This document shows, piece by piece, positions 23,134 through 34,639 of a stretch of DNA of 64,000 bases; position 1 is the stretch's first letter, and every line of letters starts with the position of its first letter. This DNA comes from Piliocolobus tephrosceles. Its lineage: Eukaryota; Chordata; Mammalia; Primates; Cercopithecidae. The notes under the pieces are model-generated. The model ran no database searches. It was not told where the DNA came from and saw only the letters and a program-made list of their open reading frames with translations. Both the position numbers and the translations under genes were made by a program. Location of the stretch: assembly GCF_002776525.5 (NCBI RefSeq), contig NC_045441.1, positions 70,197,512 to 70,261,511 of the forward strand. Direction: 5' to 3'.

Positions 23134-23565
23134 GATACCTGCACTTACATGTTTATTGCAGCACTATTCATAAGAGCAAAGATACAGAATTCCACTCAGC
23201 CCTAAAAAATAATAAACTCAGGCATTAATATTTTGCAGTAACATGGCTGGAACTAGAGGCCACTATCTTAAGTGAAATAACTCAGAAAGCCAAATATCAC
23301 ATGCTTTCACTTATAAGTGGGAGCTAAATAAGTGTATACATGGACATAGAGAGTGAAATAATAGACTGTGGAGACTCAGAAGGATGGGAAGGTAAAGGTG
23401 GGGGAGGTGTATGAAGGTTAAAAAACTACCTATTGAGTACAGTGTTCACTATTTGGGTGATGGGTACACTAGAAGCCCAAACTTCGCTATTACATAACAA
23501 AACTGCACTTGTACCCCCTCAATCTTCAAAAACAAACAAACAAACCCAAAGACTCAGGAACATTA

Positions 23566-24120
23566 GAATGATAAAGTGGATTTATCATGTTAAGACTTGC
23601 TTGCCCATCCACTGAATATTTCCCCCATGAGGGTCCAGAGAGCACTCAAAGTTTTGAGAAATATGATTTGTGAGAGAAGCCCTGGACTAGGCTCTCTGAA
23701 TTCCGTGGAGGAATCACTCCTTTCGATGAGATCAGATGGTGGTAGGGACCACGTGGTGACACATAAATGACTAAATACAAGGTAGGCATGGTTATTGGAT
23801 TAGGCCGCAGAGCCGAAGCAGTAATAAGAATAGTAGCTGCAAAATGTACAGCATTGGCTAGTTGATTGTGGAGTTTCCAGAACAAAAATAGATTGTAAAC
23901 CTACTAAAATCTTGATGTATAATCAGAAAGTTTTACGACTAGAAGACGTAAAGGATTAATGCTGCCATCATTAATTTAAAAGACACAGGGAGGCAATTCT
24001 TAGGTCGACCACATTGAACTTTCTTACTGGGGCTGTGGAAAAGAAACATGGATCTTGGAGAATAACAGTTAATTACTGCAAACTTAATCAGGTGACAATT
24101 TTCATTGCAGCTGAAATTCT
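23566..24120 (+). repeat. THE1/MaLR internal sequence, second part
   Basis: Continuation of the MaLR internal region after the L1: 'gagagaagccctggactaggctctctgaattcc', 'gacacataaatgactaaatacaaggtag'. No coding capacity. Confidence 0.65.
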
Positions 24121-24417
24121 TTTTTTTAAATTTTGAGACAACATCTTGCTCTGTCATCTAGGCTGGAGTGCAATGGTGCGATCTCAGCTCACCGCAGCCT
24201 CCACCTCCCAGGTTCAAGCAATTATTCTGCCTCAACTTCCCAAGTAACTGGGATTACAGGCACCCATCACAAAGCCCAGCTAATTTTTGTATTTTTAATG
24301 GAGACAGGGTTTCACCATCTTGGTCAGGCTGGTCTCAAACTCCTAACTCCAGGTGATCTACCCATGTCAGCCTCCCAAAGTGCTGGGATTACAGGCATGA
24401 GCCATTGCGCCTGGCCC
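24121..24417 (-). mobile_element. AluS-type SINE
   Basis: Full antisense Alu; target duplication TGCAGCTGAAATTCT at 24106-24120 and with one change at 24418-24432. Confidence 0.94.
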
Positions 24418-24675
24418 TGCAGCTGCAATTCTAGATGTGGTTTCGTTGCTGGAGAAAGTCAACACATACCCTGGCTTCTGCTGTTTAATAATTGCACTGA
24501 CAAAGGCTTTTATCTATAGCTGTCATTAAGGACCATCAAAAGTACTTTGCTTTCTGTTGGTTAGTAACACACCTTGACTGTCTCAGGGCTGTGCCGGTCA
24601 GGCTCTCTTGCAGAGTCTTCATTGTGTCTTTATTCCACAGAAAATCATGCTGTCCAGTTACATGGATGACATCAT

Positions 24676-25025
24676 TGATATATTTGGCTGTGTCTCCACC
24701 CAAATCTCATCTTGAATTCCCACATGTTGTGGGAGCGACCTGGTGGAAGGTAATTGAACCATGGGGGCAGGTCTTTCCCATGGTGTTCTTATAATAGTAA
24801 ATAAGTCTTGCAAGATCTGATGGTTTTATAAGAGGGAGTTTCCCTGCACAAGTTCTCTCTCTTTGCCTGCTGCCATCCATGTAAGACATGACTTGCTCCT
24901 CCTTGCCTTCCACCGTGATTGTGAGGCCTCCCCAGCCATGTGGAACTGTAAGTCCATTAAACCTCTTTGTTTTGTAAATTGCCCAGTCTTAGGTATGCCT
25001 TTATGATGTTAATTGGACCTACTAA
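24676..25025 (+). mobile_element. THE1 LTR (3' LTR)
   Basis: Starts TGATATATTTGGCTGTGTC and follows the THE1 LTR throughout ('caaatctcatcttgaattcccac', 'gatctgatggttttataag', 'gtgattgtgaggcctccccagcc', 'ccattaaacctctttg'). Forms the 3' end of the upstream internal region. Confidence 0.92.
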
Positions 25026-25099
25026 GAAAGAAGTTAACAACTACTCTAGACATGTTGGTGAAATACATTAGGACAGGTGGTGGGAAGCAAATCTGCCAA

Positions 25100-25786
25100 A
25101 TAATCAGGTTTCTGCCATCTCAATGAAATGTCCAGGGTCCCATTGGTCTGGTGAGGGAGAAGAAAAGGAAAAATCAGTTAAGGGTGGTCCTTGGAGAAGC
25201 AGCCTGCCTGAAAAATCAAAGCTACAGGCAAAAATAGAGCAGCCTGAGGAAAACTTAAAATGCATCTGCACAGATAAGCAGGCAGCACAGACGAGGTCCA
25301 ACACTGAGGCCTTTTGTTTCTTGTGTGATTAGCAGGTTCCCAGGAAAAGTTTTCTCCCCTTCTCAGGCATATATACCATGGGCTCCAATGGGAACTCGCA
25401 CAGGGAGGGGGGCACTTACCTAAAACAAACCAGCAGTTATACAAACAAGTGAAGCAGCACTTTGTGCTTGCCTAGAGTCATATCCACAACTATATAGATA
25501 AGGAGGAGTTGTGCAGATAGCTTTTCAGATAAGAGAGGTTACTCAAACAGCTACACAGAGAAGAGGAGTTTCTTTTAAAAGCTTTTGAATTTGACTGTAA
25601 AAGCAGCAACCCACTTGGGCTCCCCTCTCTGCTGTGGAGAGCTTTCTTCTTTTGCTTATTAAACTTTTGCTCCAGCCTCACCCTTTGTGTCCATGTTCCT
25701 TAATTCTCTTGGTCATGAGACGACCAGCTCAGATAACACCTTAGACAAGACCAGCAACCCTGACCTGTGTCACTGGGCCATGTCAG
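25100..25786 (+). mobile_element. ERV1-type LTR-like sequence
   Basis: An ATTAAA signal ('cttattaaacttttgctcc', about 25658) preceded by 'gtaaaagcagcaacccacttgggctcccc' and followed by 'cttggtcatgagac' resembles R/U5 of a class I ERV LTR. Subfamily unresolved; ends approximate. Confidence 0.45.
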
Positions 25787-25798
25787 TATGTCCTTTTT

Positions 25799-26099
25799 AT
25801 TTTTATTTATTTATTTTTGAGATGGAGTCTCACTCTGTCACCCAGGCTGCAGTGCATTGTCATGATCCTGGCTCACTGCAACCTCCACCTCCCAGGTTCA
25901 AGTGATTCTCCTGTCTCAGTCTCCTGAGTAACTGGGATTATAGGTGCCACCACACCTGACTAATTTTTGTAATTTTAGTAGAGACAAGGTTTCACCATGT
26001 TGACCAGGCTGGTCTCTAACTCCTGACCTCAAGTGATCCACCTGCCTCAGCCTCCCAAAGTGCTGGGATTGCAGGCATGAGCCACTGTGCCTGGCCCAA
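25799..26099 (-). mobile_element. AluS-type SINE
   Basis: Full antisense Alu with 12-bp target duplication TATGTCCTTTTT at 25787-25798 and 26100-26111. Confidence 0.94.
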
Positions 26100-26111
26100 T
26101 ATGTCCTTTTT

Positions 26112-27950
26112 AAAGTGAAAGAGAAGTTACTGCATCTGGCTTCTCTTAACCATGAAGGGGCATAATGCCATTTAGGCTTCTTTGGATTTGGGAGGCAACA
26201 TTTACTTCATTGAGTGTGCTACTCTTACCCATTTACTGAGCAACCTGAAAAGCTGCTAGTTTTGGGTGGGACCCAGAACATAAAAATGATCTGCAAGAAG
26301 TCTAGGCTTCCATGCAAATTGCTCTTTGGCTGAGATACATAACACAGCATATCTGTTGGTGCTTGAAGCAAGTTACCATTCATCATGAACTGGGTCTTTT
26401 CTGACAAACAAAGCCATAAGATTGTACATGAACAGCCACATTACATCACCAGTTGGAAATAGAAGAAACCAGGATTTGAGCAGGTCCTGAAGGTGTAAGT
26501 AAGTTTCAGGAGCAAGTGTCACAAATTCCTATGGTCCAGATTCCTGCAATAGTGCCTCCTCCCCTCTCAACATATACGCATGATTCCATGGCATGTTCTC
26601 CATTCCCTTTTAATTGAAGAACCAATATGTGAACTTGGTTTACAGATGGTTTTATATGAAATGTTATCAATACCCCAAAGTAGACAACTGTAGCACTATA
26701 GTCCCACTCTGGATTGGCTCTGAAAGACAGTAGTAAAAGACAATCATCCCAGAAGGTGGAACTTTTAGCAGTTCTCCTTGATATTCATTATGTTTGGAAG
26801 GAAGTATGGCTGGAGATATGGCTCTACATTTACTTGTGGGTGTGGCTAATATTTCCATTGGATGACCAGGGATTTGGAAGGAATATAACTGGAAAATTGG
26901 TAACAAGATCTGAGAAAGAGATATATGGATAGATGTTTCTGAGTTGGCACAGCATGTGAAGATATTTGTATTCCAAATGGATGCTCATCAAAGAGCTGTT
27001 GCAGTGGAGGAGGATGTGAATAATCATGGAAGGGAAAATGTTTTGTTGTCAGTGGCATAGACACTGTGGGCATGAACTTGCCTTCCTTGCCTGCAATGCA
27101 TCCATGGACTTATAAAATGCTTTACTATAATAATATTCTACATAGTATTGCTTCTAACAAACTCAATTTGTAGCAAATGTAATATGGTGATGGACTTATA
27201 CTCATTCACTGGTCTTATTACATGCTCCATCACTCTGGAACAATTGACCTAATAGAATAGGTGGAATGACCTTGTGAAGGCTCAGTTACAGTGCCAGTTG
27301 AGAGCAACACCTTGGAGAGCTGCAATAATATCTTCTAGTATATGGTGTATACTCTAAATTCATGAGCAATATATGCTGCTACTTTAAATGAAAATAGCAG
27401 GAGAATCAAGGAGTATATATGGCAGTGCACTTCTTACTATTACTCCTAGTGATTCACGGGTGAAATTCCCAACCTAGCAGCTTTGGGCTTTGCTGGTCTA
27501 GGAATCTTAGTTTTAAGGAAGAAATCCTTTTATTAGGAGATATGGTAATGATTCTGCTACACTAGAAGTTGAGACTGGTCACTTTGGGGTCCTCAAGTCA
27601 GTCAATCAACAGGCAAATAAGAGGTTATTCCATGAACTTGGGTGACTGATCCTCATTATTAAGGAAAATTTGGGGTATACAACTTACTGGGGTTACAAAG
27701 GAGTATGTCTGGAATGCATGAAATCCTTTGACACTTCTTAGGACTCCTGTTCTTGCCAAATTCCGCTTTTAATTTCTATACTTCTGGATTTGGTTTGTAT
27801 TTAGCTCTGTAACAAAGAGCTGTAGCTTCCACTGAAGGACACCCACATCATTGAGGTTGGGAGTTTGAAAGTAACAAGAGACCAATGGGGTCTTGTGTCC
27901 TCATGGGTTCCACTATCCCCACAGGTTCTGATGTGTTTTTGCTCCTCTGT
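26112..27950 (+). mobile_element. HERV-L pol remnant
   Basis: Colinear with the later part of the class III HERV-L polymerase region (RT/RNase H to the dUTPase end), plus orientation. It is broken by many stops and small indels, and none of the short frames (26225-26932) is a functional piece. The integrase-to-dUTPase part ends near 27950. Age and decay exclude activity. Confidence 0.65.
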
Positions 27951-27959
27951 TTTATGTGC

Positions 27960-28110
27960 TGCTTCCCTTTTTGACTGTGTCCTCTAATGACTGCAGGCTG
28001 TAAAGGAAACATTTCTCCCACAATTGCATAATGTCAATTGCTTATAATAAATCTCTTATTATATATGTATATATCCTAGGAGTTCTGCTTCTCTGGTTGA
28101 GCCTTAATAT
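27960..28110 (+). mobile_element. HERV-L LTR end (MLT2-like)
   Basis: 'gcttataataaatctcttatt' then 'cctaggagttctgcttctctggttgagcc' is the polyadenylation-signal part of an ERVL LTR, in place as the 3' LTR of the preceding pol remnant. Confidence 0.55.
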
Positions 28111-28179
28111 AAGTGCTTACATTTCTGACTTGTTCTAACTTTTCTTTACTGACTCTTCCCTCCTAGCCTGGTCCTCATT

Positions 28180-28656
28180 TGTTCATGTTCTCTCTAGGGT
28201 TTGGGCGTTCAGCCTCTTCTCTTCTTACACTTTCCATTTTACACATTCTTTACAGACATGTTCATGAATTTCCATTGTATTAACTCTCACTTATATGCTA
28301 TTTATGTTTAAATTGTACCCCCAGCCTAAACCTCTCTCATGAGCTCAAGTGATGTTTCTGCCTGCCTTCAGAGTATCTCTAATTGAGGATATTCCACAGC
28401 TATCCTAGACTCAATATTTCCAAAAATGATGTTATATTCCTTGGTAAGTTGCACCACTATATATCCATAACCTAAGTCATATACAAGTGTCTATTGCAGG
28501 GCTTATCAAAAACCTTTGTAATATTTCTGTACCTTCCCACTAGATGAAAAGTGTTGAAGGAAGACACCAGTGAGTTAATCTCCTTATCCTGAGCACTCAG
28601 CATCATGAACAGTATATAGTAGGCACTCAACGTAAGTTTAATAAGTGAATAAGATA
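28180..28656 (+). mobile_element. L2 LINE 3' part
   Basis: 'ttaactctcacttatatgctatttatg', 'cctaaacctctctcatgagctc', and the 3' end 'tgaacagtatatagtaggcactcaacg..ttaataagtgaat' follow L2. An Alu is inserted at its 3' end. Confidence 0.7.
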
Positions 28657-28916
28657 GGCCGGGCGCGGTGGCTCAAGCCTGTAATCCCAGCACTTTGGGA
28701 GGCCGAGACGGGCGGATCACGAGGTCTGGAGATCAAGACCATCCCGGCTAACACGGTGAAACCCCGTCTCTACTAAAAATACAAAAAACTAGCCGGGCNN
28801 NNNNNNNNNNNNNNNNNNNNNNNNNNNNNNNNNNNNNNNNNNNNNNNNNNNNNNNNNNNNNNNNNNNNNNNNNNNNNNNNNNNNNNNNNNNNNNNNNNAA
28901 AAAAAAAAAAAAAAAA
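28657..28916 (+). mobile_element. AluYRa-like SINE with assembly gap
   Basis: Left arm with GGCTCAAGCC and AAAAAACTAGCCGGGC; right arm lost in the N run; A-tail resumes at 28899. Perfect 14-bp target duplication AAGTGAATAAGATA at 28643-28656 and 28917-28930 shows a single intact insertion. Confidence 0.93.
28799..28898. other. Assembly gap (100 N)
   Basis: Exactly 100 undetermined bases, probably a fixed-size placeholder. The missing sequence should be the Alu right arm, about 140-150 bp. Confidence 0.97.
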
Positions 28917-28930
28917 AAGTGAATAAGATA

Positions 28931-29978
28931 AGTAAGTGAAAAATGACTGAATGGATGGTTTTTTTAAAAAAAAGATAAAATTTTCAGAGAAATAGTAAGT
29001 GGCAACATAGAAGAGGAATAGAACATAGGTAATCTAAAAAGGCTATAAATTGAAGACCTAGGTCTTTGGTATAATATTCCAAAATTCATAGACACAGTTT
29101 TCCTAAAATACTATTTAACCAGAAGGTTTCAGTGAAAAGAAGTACCACTACTTAAAATTGCTAGAGTCTCTATGCTTTTTAGTATTCATTGAATTTTATA
29201 CATAAAGTGCTTCAGGTATTTAATTTAAACTCATGACAATGTGTGAAGCTTTGAGATTTATGATGGTGAAAGTAAACTTTCACAGACCAAAAAATGTTTT
29301 CATTTTTCTAATAGAAATTTTATAATTAAATACAGTTTATGCTAAATAACCATAATACTAGTGGAAGAACATATTTGTTTTTAGATTAAGGAGAGCTGTA
29401 GAATCCTTATTAACAAGTGAAGGTATAATTTGTATTTGTGTTATCAGTAAAACAACCAGTTGTCAATTTATCTACTAGAAAAATAATTAAGTGCTTAAAT
29501 GCAAACATAATAAAAAATATAGATTCTGTCTTCAATTTGCATTAATATAATTATACTCCATGGCTCACTTATCAAATTACTTCTCTCTACAGAAACTATT
29601 TCTTTACTGTCACACACTGATAACAACACATAATTACCATACCATGTAGAATTTTCTAGGCCTGAAACATCAGGAAAAGTATGCAAGACAAATACTTTAC
29701 CTCGGGTGCCACTGATATACTGCATAGGATTTTTAGAGCTATTTGCCATGTCTTACATTTAATTTGGACAACTAACATTTATATATTTTTTGTATTTTAA
29801 AATTATTCACAAAATTAAATCAAACACAAGAAGAAGAAATCCAGAGGGCACAAGTCCAAGTCTCAGAGGAGATGGGGCAAAGATATCCCCAATTTATGTC
29901 CTGCAGTTGTTTTATTTTGTGCTTAGATATAAAATGTTTTTATCAGTCTTCGCTGCCTAATGGATACAGCCCCAAATC
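28931..29978. other. Unassigned intergenic sequence
   Basis: AT-rich. The 84-codon minus-strand frame at 29495-29749 has no homology that I recognise and no supporting signals. Confidence 0.5.
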
Positions 29979-30280
29979 GATTTTTTTTTTTTTTTTTTGA
30001 GACCGAGTCTTGCTCTGTTGCTCAGGCTAGAGTGCAGTAGCACGATCTTGGCTCACTGCAACCTCTGCCTCTCAAGTTCAAGCGACTCTCCTGCCTCAGC
30101 CTCCTGAGTAGCTGGGACTACAGCCACATGCCACCATGCCTGGCTAATTTTTGTATTTTCAGGAGACACGGGGATTCACTATGTTGGCCAGGCTAGTCTC
30201 AAACTCCTGACCTCCAGTGATCCACCCTCCTCGGCCTCCCAAAGTGCTGGGATTACAGGCGTGAGCCACTGTGCCTGGTT
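29979..30280 (-). mobile_element. Alu SINE
   Basis: Full antisense Alu from the T-tract to 'gtgagccactgtgcctgg'. Confidence 0.93.
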
Positions 30281-30309
30281 TCAGTTTCATTTCTTACAAC
30301 TACTTCCTA

Positions 30310-30520
30310 TGCAATCCACACCCCCATCGCATTGCACTCATCTCAATTTCTTCCACACACTATGCACTTATATTATGAACTTTCATTTCTCTGCCTTGTT
30401 CAGACTATTTCATCTGTATGAAATGCAATTCTCCTTCTTTTTTGGCCTGATCATTCTGCACAACCCAGTACAAGGTCACAGTCTTCATTAAACTCTTCAC
30501 AGGTCCCACAGTCTTACTTC
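30310..30520 (+). repeat. L2-like fragment
   Basis: Pyrimidine-rich stretch resembling L2 ('ttctctgccttgttcagac..', 'gaaatgcaattctccttc'). Low certainty. Confidence 0.4.
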
Positions 30521-30534
30521 TTTCTGTATTGTCA

Positions 30535-30833
30535 ATTTTTGTTGTTGTTTTGAGACAAAGTCTTCATCTGTTGCCCAGGCTGGAGTGCAGTGGTGTGATC
30601 TTGGCTCACTGCAACATCCTCCTCCCAGGTTCAAGTTATTCTTCTGCCTCAGCCTCCTGAGTAGCCGGAACGACAGGCATGCACCACCATGCTTGGCTAA
30701 TTTTTGTATTTTCAGTAGAGATGGGGTTTCATTATGTTGGCCAGACTGGTCTTGAACCCTTGACCTCAGGTGATCCACCCACTTTGGCCTCCCTAAGTGC
30801 TGGAATTACAGTCAGGAGCCATGGCACCTGGGC
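30535..30833 (-). mobile_element. Alu SINE
   Basis: Full antisense Alu; imperfect flanking repeat TCTGTATTGTCAATTTTT / TCTGTATTATCAGTATTTTT. Confidence 0.92.
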
Positions 30834-32235
30834 TCTGTATTATCAGTATTTTTACTTTTGTTTTCTTCGTTACTCAAATCAAATCACTTTGGTTAAGCTT
30901 GGTGTCAAAAGAGAGAGAAAATATAATCTTTTACCAGTAAAAACATTAAATATTTGCAAGCAAAAGAAAATCTACCACAGTCTGTCCTTCTGATTACAAT
31001 CATTCAGATCTTTTTCCTCCTTCAAAATACACTCACCAAGGTGGAGATAACTTAAAAGCCCTATATTGTCATTATTTCCTGATCAAAGTCAACAATCTAT
31101 GAATAATGCTATAGTCTTTATGTTTGTTCTCGATATATCTCCTCTTGATCTGGAGATCTATAAAGAACAAAAACAAGTTATTTGCCCACAACACCCAAAA
31201 TACAATGGTGAAACAGGAACTGGATGACTACAATGAATGATACTACTCAGAAAGTGAAGAATGGTCCTGAAATTTCACTGTCTTGAAGTTGCTGCTAACT
31301 TAAAGTGGGGAATAGTCCTTGGTTAGGCCCTGATTTTGCCATTTTGGGATTAGTTCTAGTCGAATTTTCTCTGTGGCTCTTGCCTCACACTCTGGGAAGT
31401 CTTATCTTAGAGCAGTCTAAGAAAGCCATTAGAGAATAGACCCTCTTTGGAAAATGAGTACGTCTCTCTACCAGCTTCCTACCTGCAAAAGATGGAGGAG
31501 CCCAAGTGTCTTTTCACATTTCAAACCATGACAGTTTCTTTAATCCAATGCTGATAATTCTTTTCACAGTACTTACTCTACCTCTATTTGATTTCAGTTA
31601 AGTCCATGCACTAATGCCACAGCCACGATTCTTTTCGAGACATACCTCTGTCTTTCTTTAGACTTAATGTCAGTAACCTTAATCCCACCATGCTTTGGTT
31701 GGAGAGTTACATCCTCACCTGTTTGTCCAGACTTTAAAATTGTTCAGCTGAAAGGATTTACTGAAGGCATCTTAATTTACTGAAATGTTTTAACAAAGGT
31801 ATGATGGCCACATTCTTGATTGGGCCATTGTCTTCCTATCAATTCACCTTTGTAGCCCAAATGCCTTCCCATCTTTATTTTAGACAGCTAGATATGAGAA
31901 TCAGTCAGATCTTCCAACTCTGCATGTCTCTAAATTTCTGAATATTTTACTCCCTGTTATTACAGTTTGCAAACTGACCAATCATTGTGAGTCCAAATCT
32001 TTACTGTACTACCTTGTCAACTGTAGCCAATAGTAACTGATACATGCTAACATACTCTTTGCCTGCTATTTCACTGAAAGCTACCAGTTCACTGGGAACA
32101 TTAACTGCCTCCCAATTAATTAAAATAAGTGTTTCACTAAATGTTGCAATACTGCATTATATATAGATAGCCTTCCTTCTAGTCCCTGGTAACAGTTACT
32201 TTGTCACCTATTGCCAGGACCTAAATCCTATGCCA
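30834..32235. repeat. Unassigned sequence, probably an old interspersed repeat
   Basis: No gene seen. The right part and the sequence between the two Alus (32523-32640, then 32945-33240) read like one old element ('ggtaggctaggttatgccac', 'ctgcaggtcagtagtggctctg'). The same phrases recur around 58.36-58.76 kb and 60.4-62.0 kb. Family not named. Confidence 0.45.
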
Positions 32236-32252
32236 CATATTTTAGGATTTTT

Positions 32253-32505
32253 TTGTTTTGTTTTGTTTTTGAGACAGAGTCTCACTCTATCACTCAGGTG
32301 TGATCTCGGCTCACTGCAACCTCTGCCTCCTGGCTTCAAGCAATTCTCGTGCCTCAGCCTCCCAAGTAGCTGGGATTACAGGCATGTACCACCATGCCCA
32401 GCTAATTTTTGTATTTTTAGTAGAAACGGGGTTTCACCATGTTGGACAGGCTGGCTTGGCCTCCCAAAGTGCTGGGATTACAGGTGTGAGCCATCGTGCC
32501 TGGCT
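32253..32505 (-). mobile_element. Alu SINE with two internal deletions
   Basis: Perfect 17-bp target duplication CATATTTTAGGATTTTT at 32236-32252 and 32506-32522. Lacks the 'ggctggagtgcagtgg' segment and about 35 bp of the region read as 'ctcgaactcctgacctcagg'. Confidence 0.95.
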
Positions 32506-32640
32506 CATATTTTAGGATTTTTACCATGATAACATGTTACCACACTTTCAGTGTCAAATTATTTATTCGTCAGGGTAGGCTAGGTTATGCCACATTAACA
32601 AACTACTCCCAAATCCAGTCACTTGCCAACAATAGGGGCT

Positions 32641-32944
32641 TCTTTTTTTTTTTTTTTAAAGACAGAGTTTCACTCTTGTCGCCCACGCTGGAGTACAATG
32701 GCACAATCTCAGTTCACTGCAACCTCCGCCTCCCCGGTTCAAGAGATTCTCCTGCCTCAGCCTCCCGAAGTAGCTGGGATTACAGGTGGCCGCCACCATG
32801 CCCAGCTAATTTTTTTGTATTTTTAGTTGAGACGGAGTTTCACCACATTGGCCAGGCTGGTCTTGAACTCCTGAACTCAGGTGATCCACCTGCCTCAGCC
32901 TCCCAAAGTGCTGGGATTACAGGAGTGAGCCACCAGGCCTGGCC
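32641..32944 (-). mobile_element. Alu SINE
   Basis: Full antisense Alu from the T-tract to 'gagccaccaggcctggcc'. Confidence 0.93.
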
Positions 32945-33467
32945 TATTTCTCATTGTTAATACCTGTACACTGCAGGTCAGTAGTGGCTCTGTTCCAAGT
33001 AGTTCTTACCCTTACACCTAAGCTGATAGAGCAGGCTCTATCTAGAATATCGCTAGTCTTGTGGCAGAGGGAAAAGTGAGAACATGGCACATGTTGGCTC
33101 TTAAAGCTTCTGCTTGTGCATGGCATGTGCTACTTCTCACTTCTCATTTGCTAATAAGGCAAGTCTTCTTAAGCTTGACCCTAATGAGGCAAGTGATATC
33201 TTCTTCTAGGTAGAGGCTGAAGGTATCTGCATACAATTTAATCTACAACACATACCAATTCCACTTCTGCAGCTCAGGAATTTTGCATTGTTTCCTCTAC
33301 CATGGATTCTTTTTCTAGACTGTCACCTCTACCTATCCCTACTTAAAATATAGGTGACATACTCTTTCCACTAACTTTAATGTGCAAAATTGAAACTTCC
33401 ACAATTTGACATTTTGGTTAATATTTAATGAAATTTATATTTGTAACCTTGCTTTGTTAACATCTCT
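32945..33467. repeat. Old interspersed repeat, continued
   Basis: Continuation of the unnamed old repeat to about 33240, then unassigned AT-rich sequence. No gene. Confidence 0.4.
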
Positions 33468-33482
33468 AAAGGTATCACTTAG

Positions 33483-33787
33483 TCTGGGTGCGGTGGCTCA
33501 CACCTGTAATCCCAGCACTTTGGGAGGCCGAGGGGGCGGATCAGGACGTCAGGAGATCGAGACCGTCCTGGCTAACACAGTGAAACCCCCTCTCTACTAA
33601 AAATATAAAAAATTACCCGGGTGTGGTGGCATGTGCCTGTAGTCCCAGCTACTTGGGAGGCTGAGGCAGGAGAATTGCTTGAACCTGGGAGGCGGAGGTT
33701 GCAGTGAGCCGAGATTGCACCACTGCACTCCAGCTTGGGTGACAGAGTGAGACTCCATCTCAAAAAAATAAATAAACAAAAATAAAT
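33483..33787 (+). mobile_element. AluS/Y-type SINE
   Basis: Full Alu; target duplication AAAGGTATCACTTAG at 33468-33482 and with one change at 33788-33802. Confidence 0.95.
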
Positions 33788-33802
33788 AAAGGCATCACTT
33801 AG

Positions 33803-34229
33803 CTATCTATATTATTGTTGTCTCTAGAAGCTAGGTCAATGACAAAAAAAGTAAGTCACTGGATTTTACCTTCTTACTAATCATGGCATTTCTACATACC
33901 TACTTATCAACTATTATTATTCAAAATAAAATATTGGAAGAAGAGGTCTCCTTTCTTCTAATTTATTTGCTGAAAGCCTATCTACACTCACTAAGGTTTC
34001 TTTGTTCCCTTCTAAGTATTTTCCATGTTTTTGTGCTGATCTTTTAACACAGCCATGCTCCTTCCTATAGCCTATAAGGTCCTTGTCAGAGATTTAGACA
34101 TAGACCTTACAGACTCCACTCTTTGCTCTCATTTTCCTCCTCTTCTCCTTAGTTATGGATCAACCACACTGATACTTTTTTAAGCACTCTTTTTCTTCTT
34201 TTTTTAAGTCTCAAAACCATTTCTCTTGC
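33803..34229. other. Unassigned intergenic sequence
   Basis: No gene or named repeat seen. Confidence 0.5.
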
Positions 34230-34566
34230 CAATTTAGTGTTCTTCCCAGATCTTTACCAGGTTACTTCCTTCCTTGCATTTAGGTTTCAACTCATATATC
34301 CTCAGACAGACCTTCCCTGTCCTGTCTACCTAAGGTAACCTTCTCTCGTCCACCTCTTCCATGTCATGGTCTGTTTCATAGATTACTATTTTATTGGCTT
34401 GTCACGATCTAAAAATTATCTCATTTGTTTATTGTTTGTCTTCCTCAATTAGTATGTAAGCTCCATTAGGGCAGAGTAATTTTCTTGTTCACTGCTATAA
34501 CTCTAGTGACTAGAACAGTGCCTAGTGAAGAGTAGGTACTTAAGAAAGATTTGCTGAATGAATGAA
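34230..34566 (+). mobile_element. L2 LINE 3' end
   Basis: 'agaccttccctgtcc', 'tagtatgtaagctccattagggcagag', 'gttcactgctataactctagtgactagaacagtgcctag', 'tgctgaatgaatgaa' match the L2 3' end closely. Confidence 0.88.
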
Positions 34567-34639
34567 AAAAGACCAGTCTTGATAAGCTTCATGACATACC
34601 ACCTTAACAGTTACCATCTATTTTTTTTTTCCTACCTAC

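Larger units (their letters stand above)
22123..23550 (+). mobile_element. 5'-truncated L1 inserted in the THE1 element
   Basis: Last part of L1 ORF2 and 3'UTR ('aaatgcaaattaaaaccacgatgagatatcatc', 'cacttataagtgggagc'), ending in an A-rich (AAAC)n tail. Near-perfect 15-bp target duplication GACTCAGGAAYATTA at 22108-22122 and 23551-23565 (one mismatch). Carries two Alus of its own. Confidence 0.92.
21545..24675 (+). mobile_element. THE1/MaLR internal sequence, interrupted
   Basis: ERVL-related (MaLR) internal gag-like sequence in two parts, 21545-22122 and 23551-24675, upstream of a THE1-type 3' LTR in the same orientation. The parts share the 15-bp duplication created by the inserted L1. A further Alu sits at 24121-24417. 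No intact reading frame; MaLR internal regions never code for a full polymerase. The 5' LTR was not recognised. Confidence 0.7.

Noticed and set aside
26225..26932. Short frames within the HERV-L remnant
   Set aside because: Multiple stops and indels; no intact domain.
29495..29749. 84-codon minus-strand frame
   Set aside because: No homology recognised, no GC or splice support, AT-rich surroundings.
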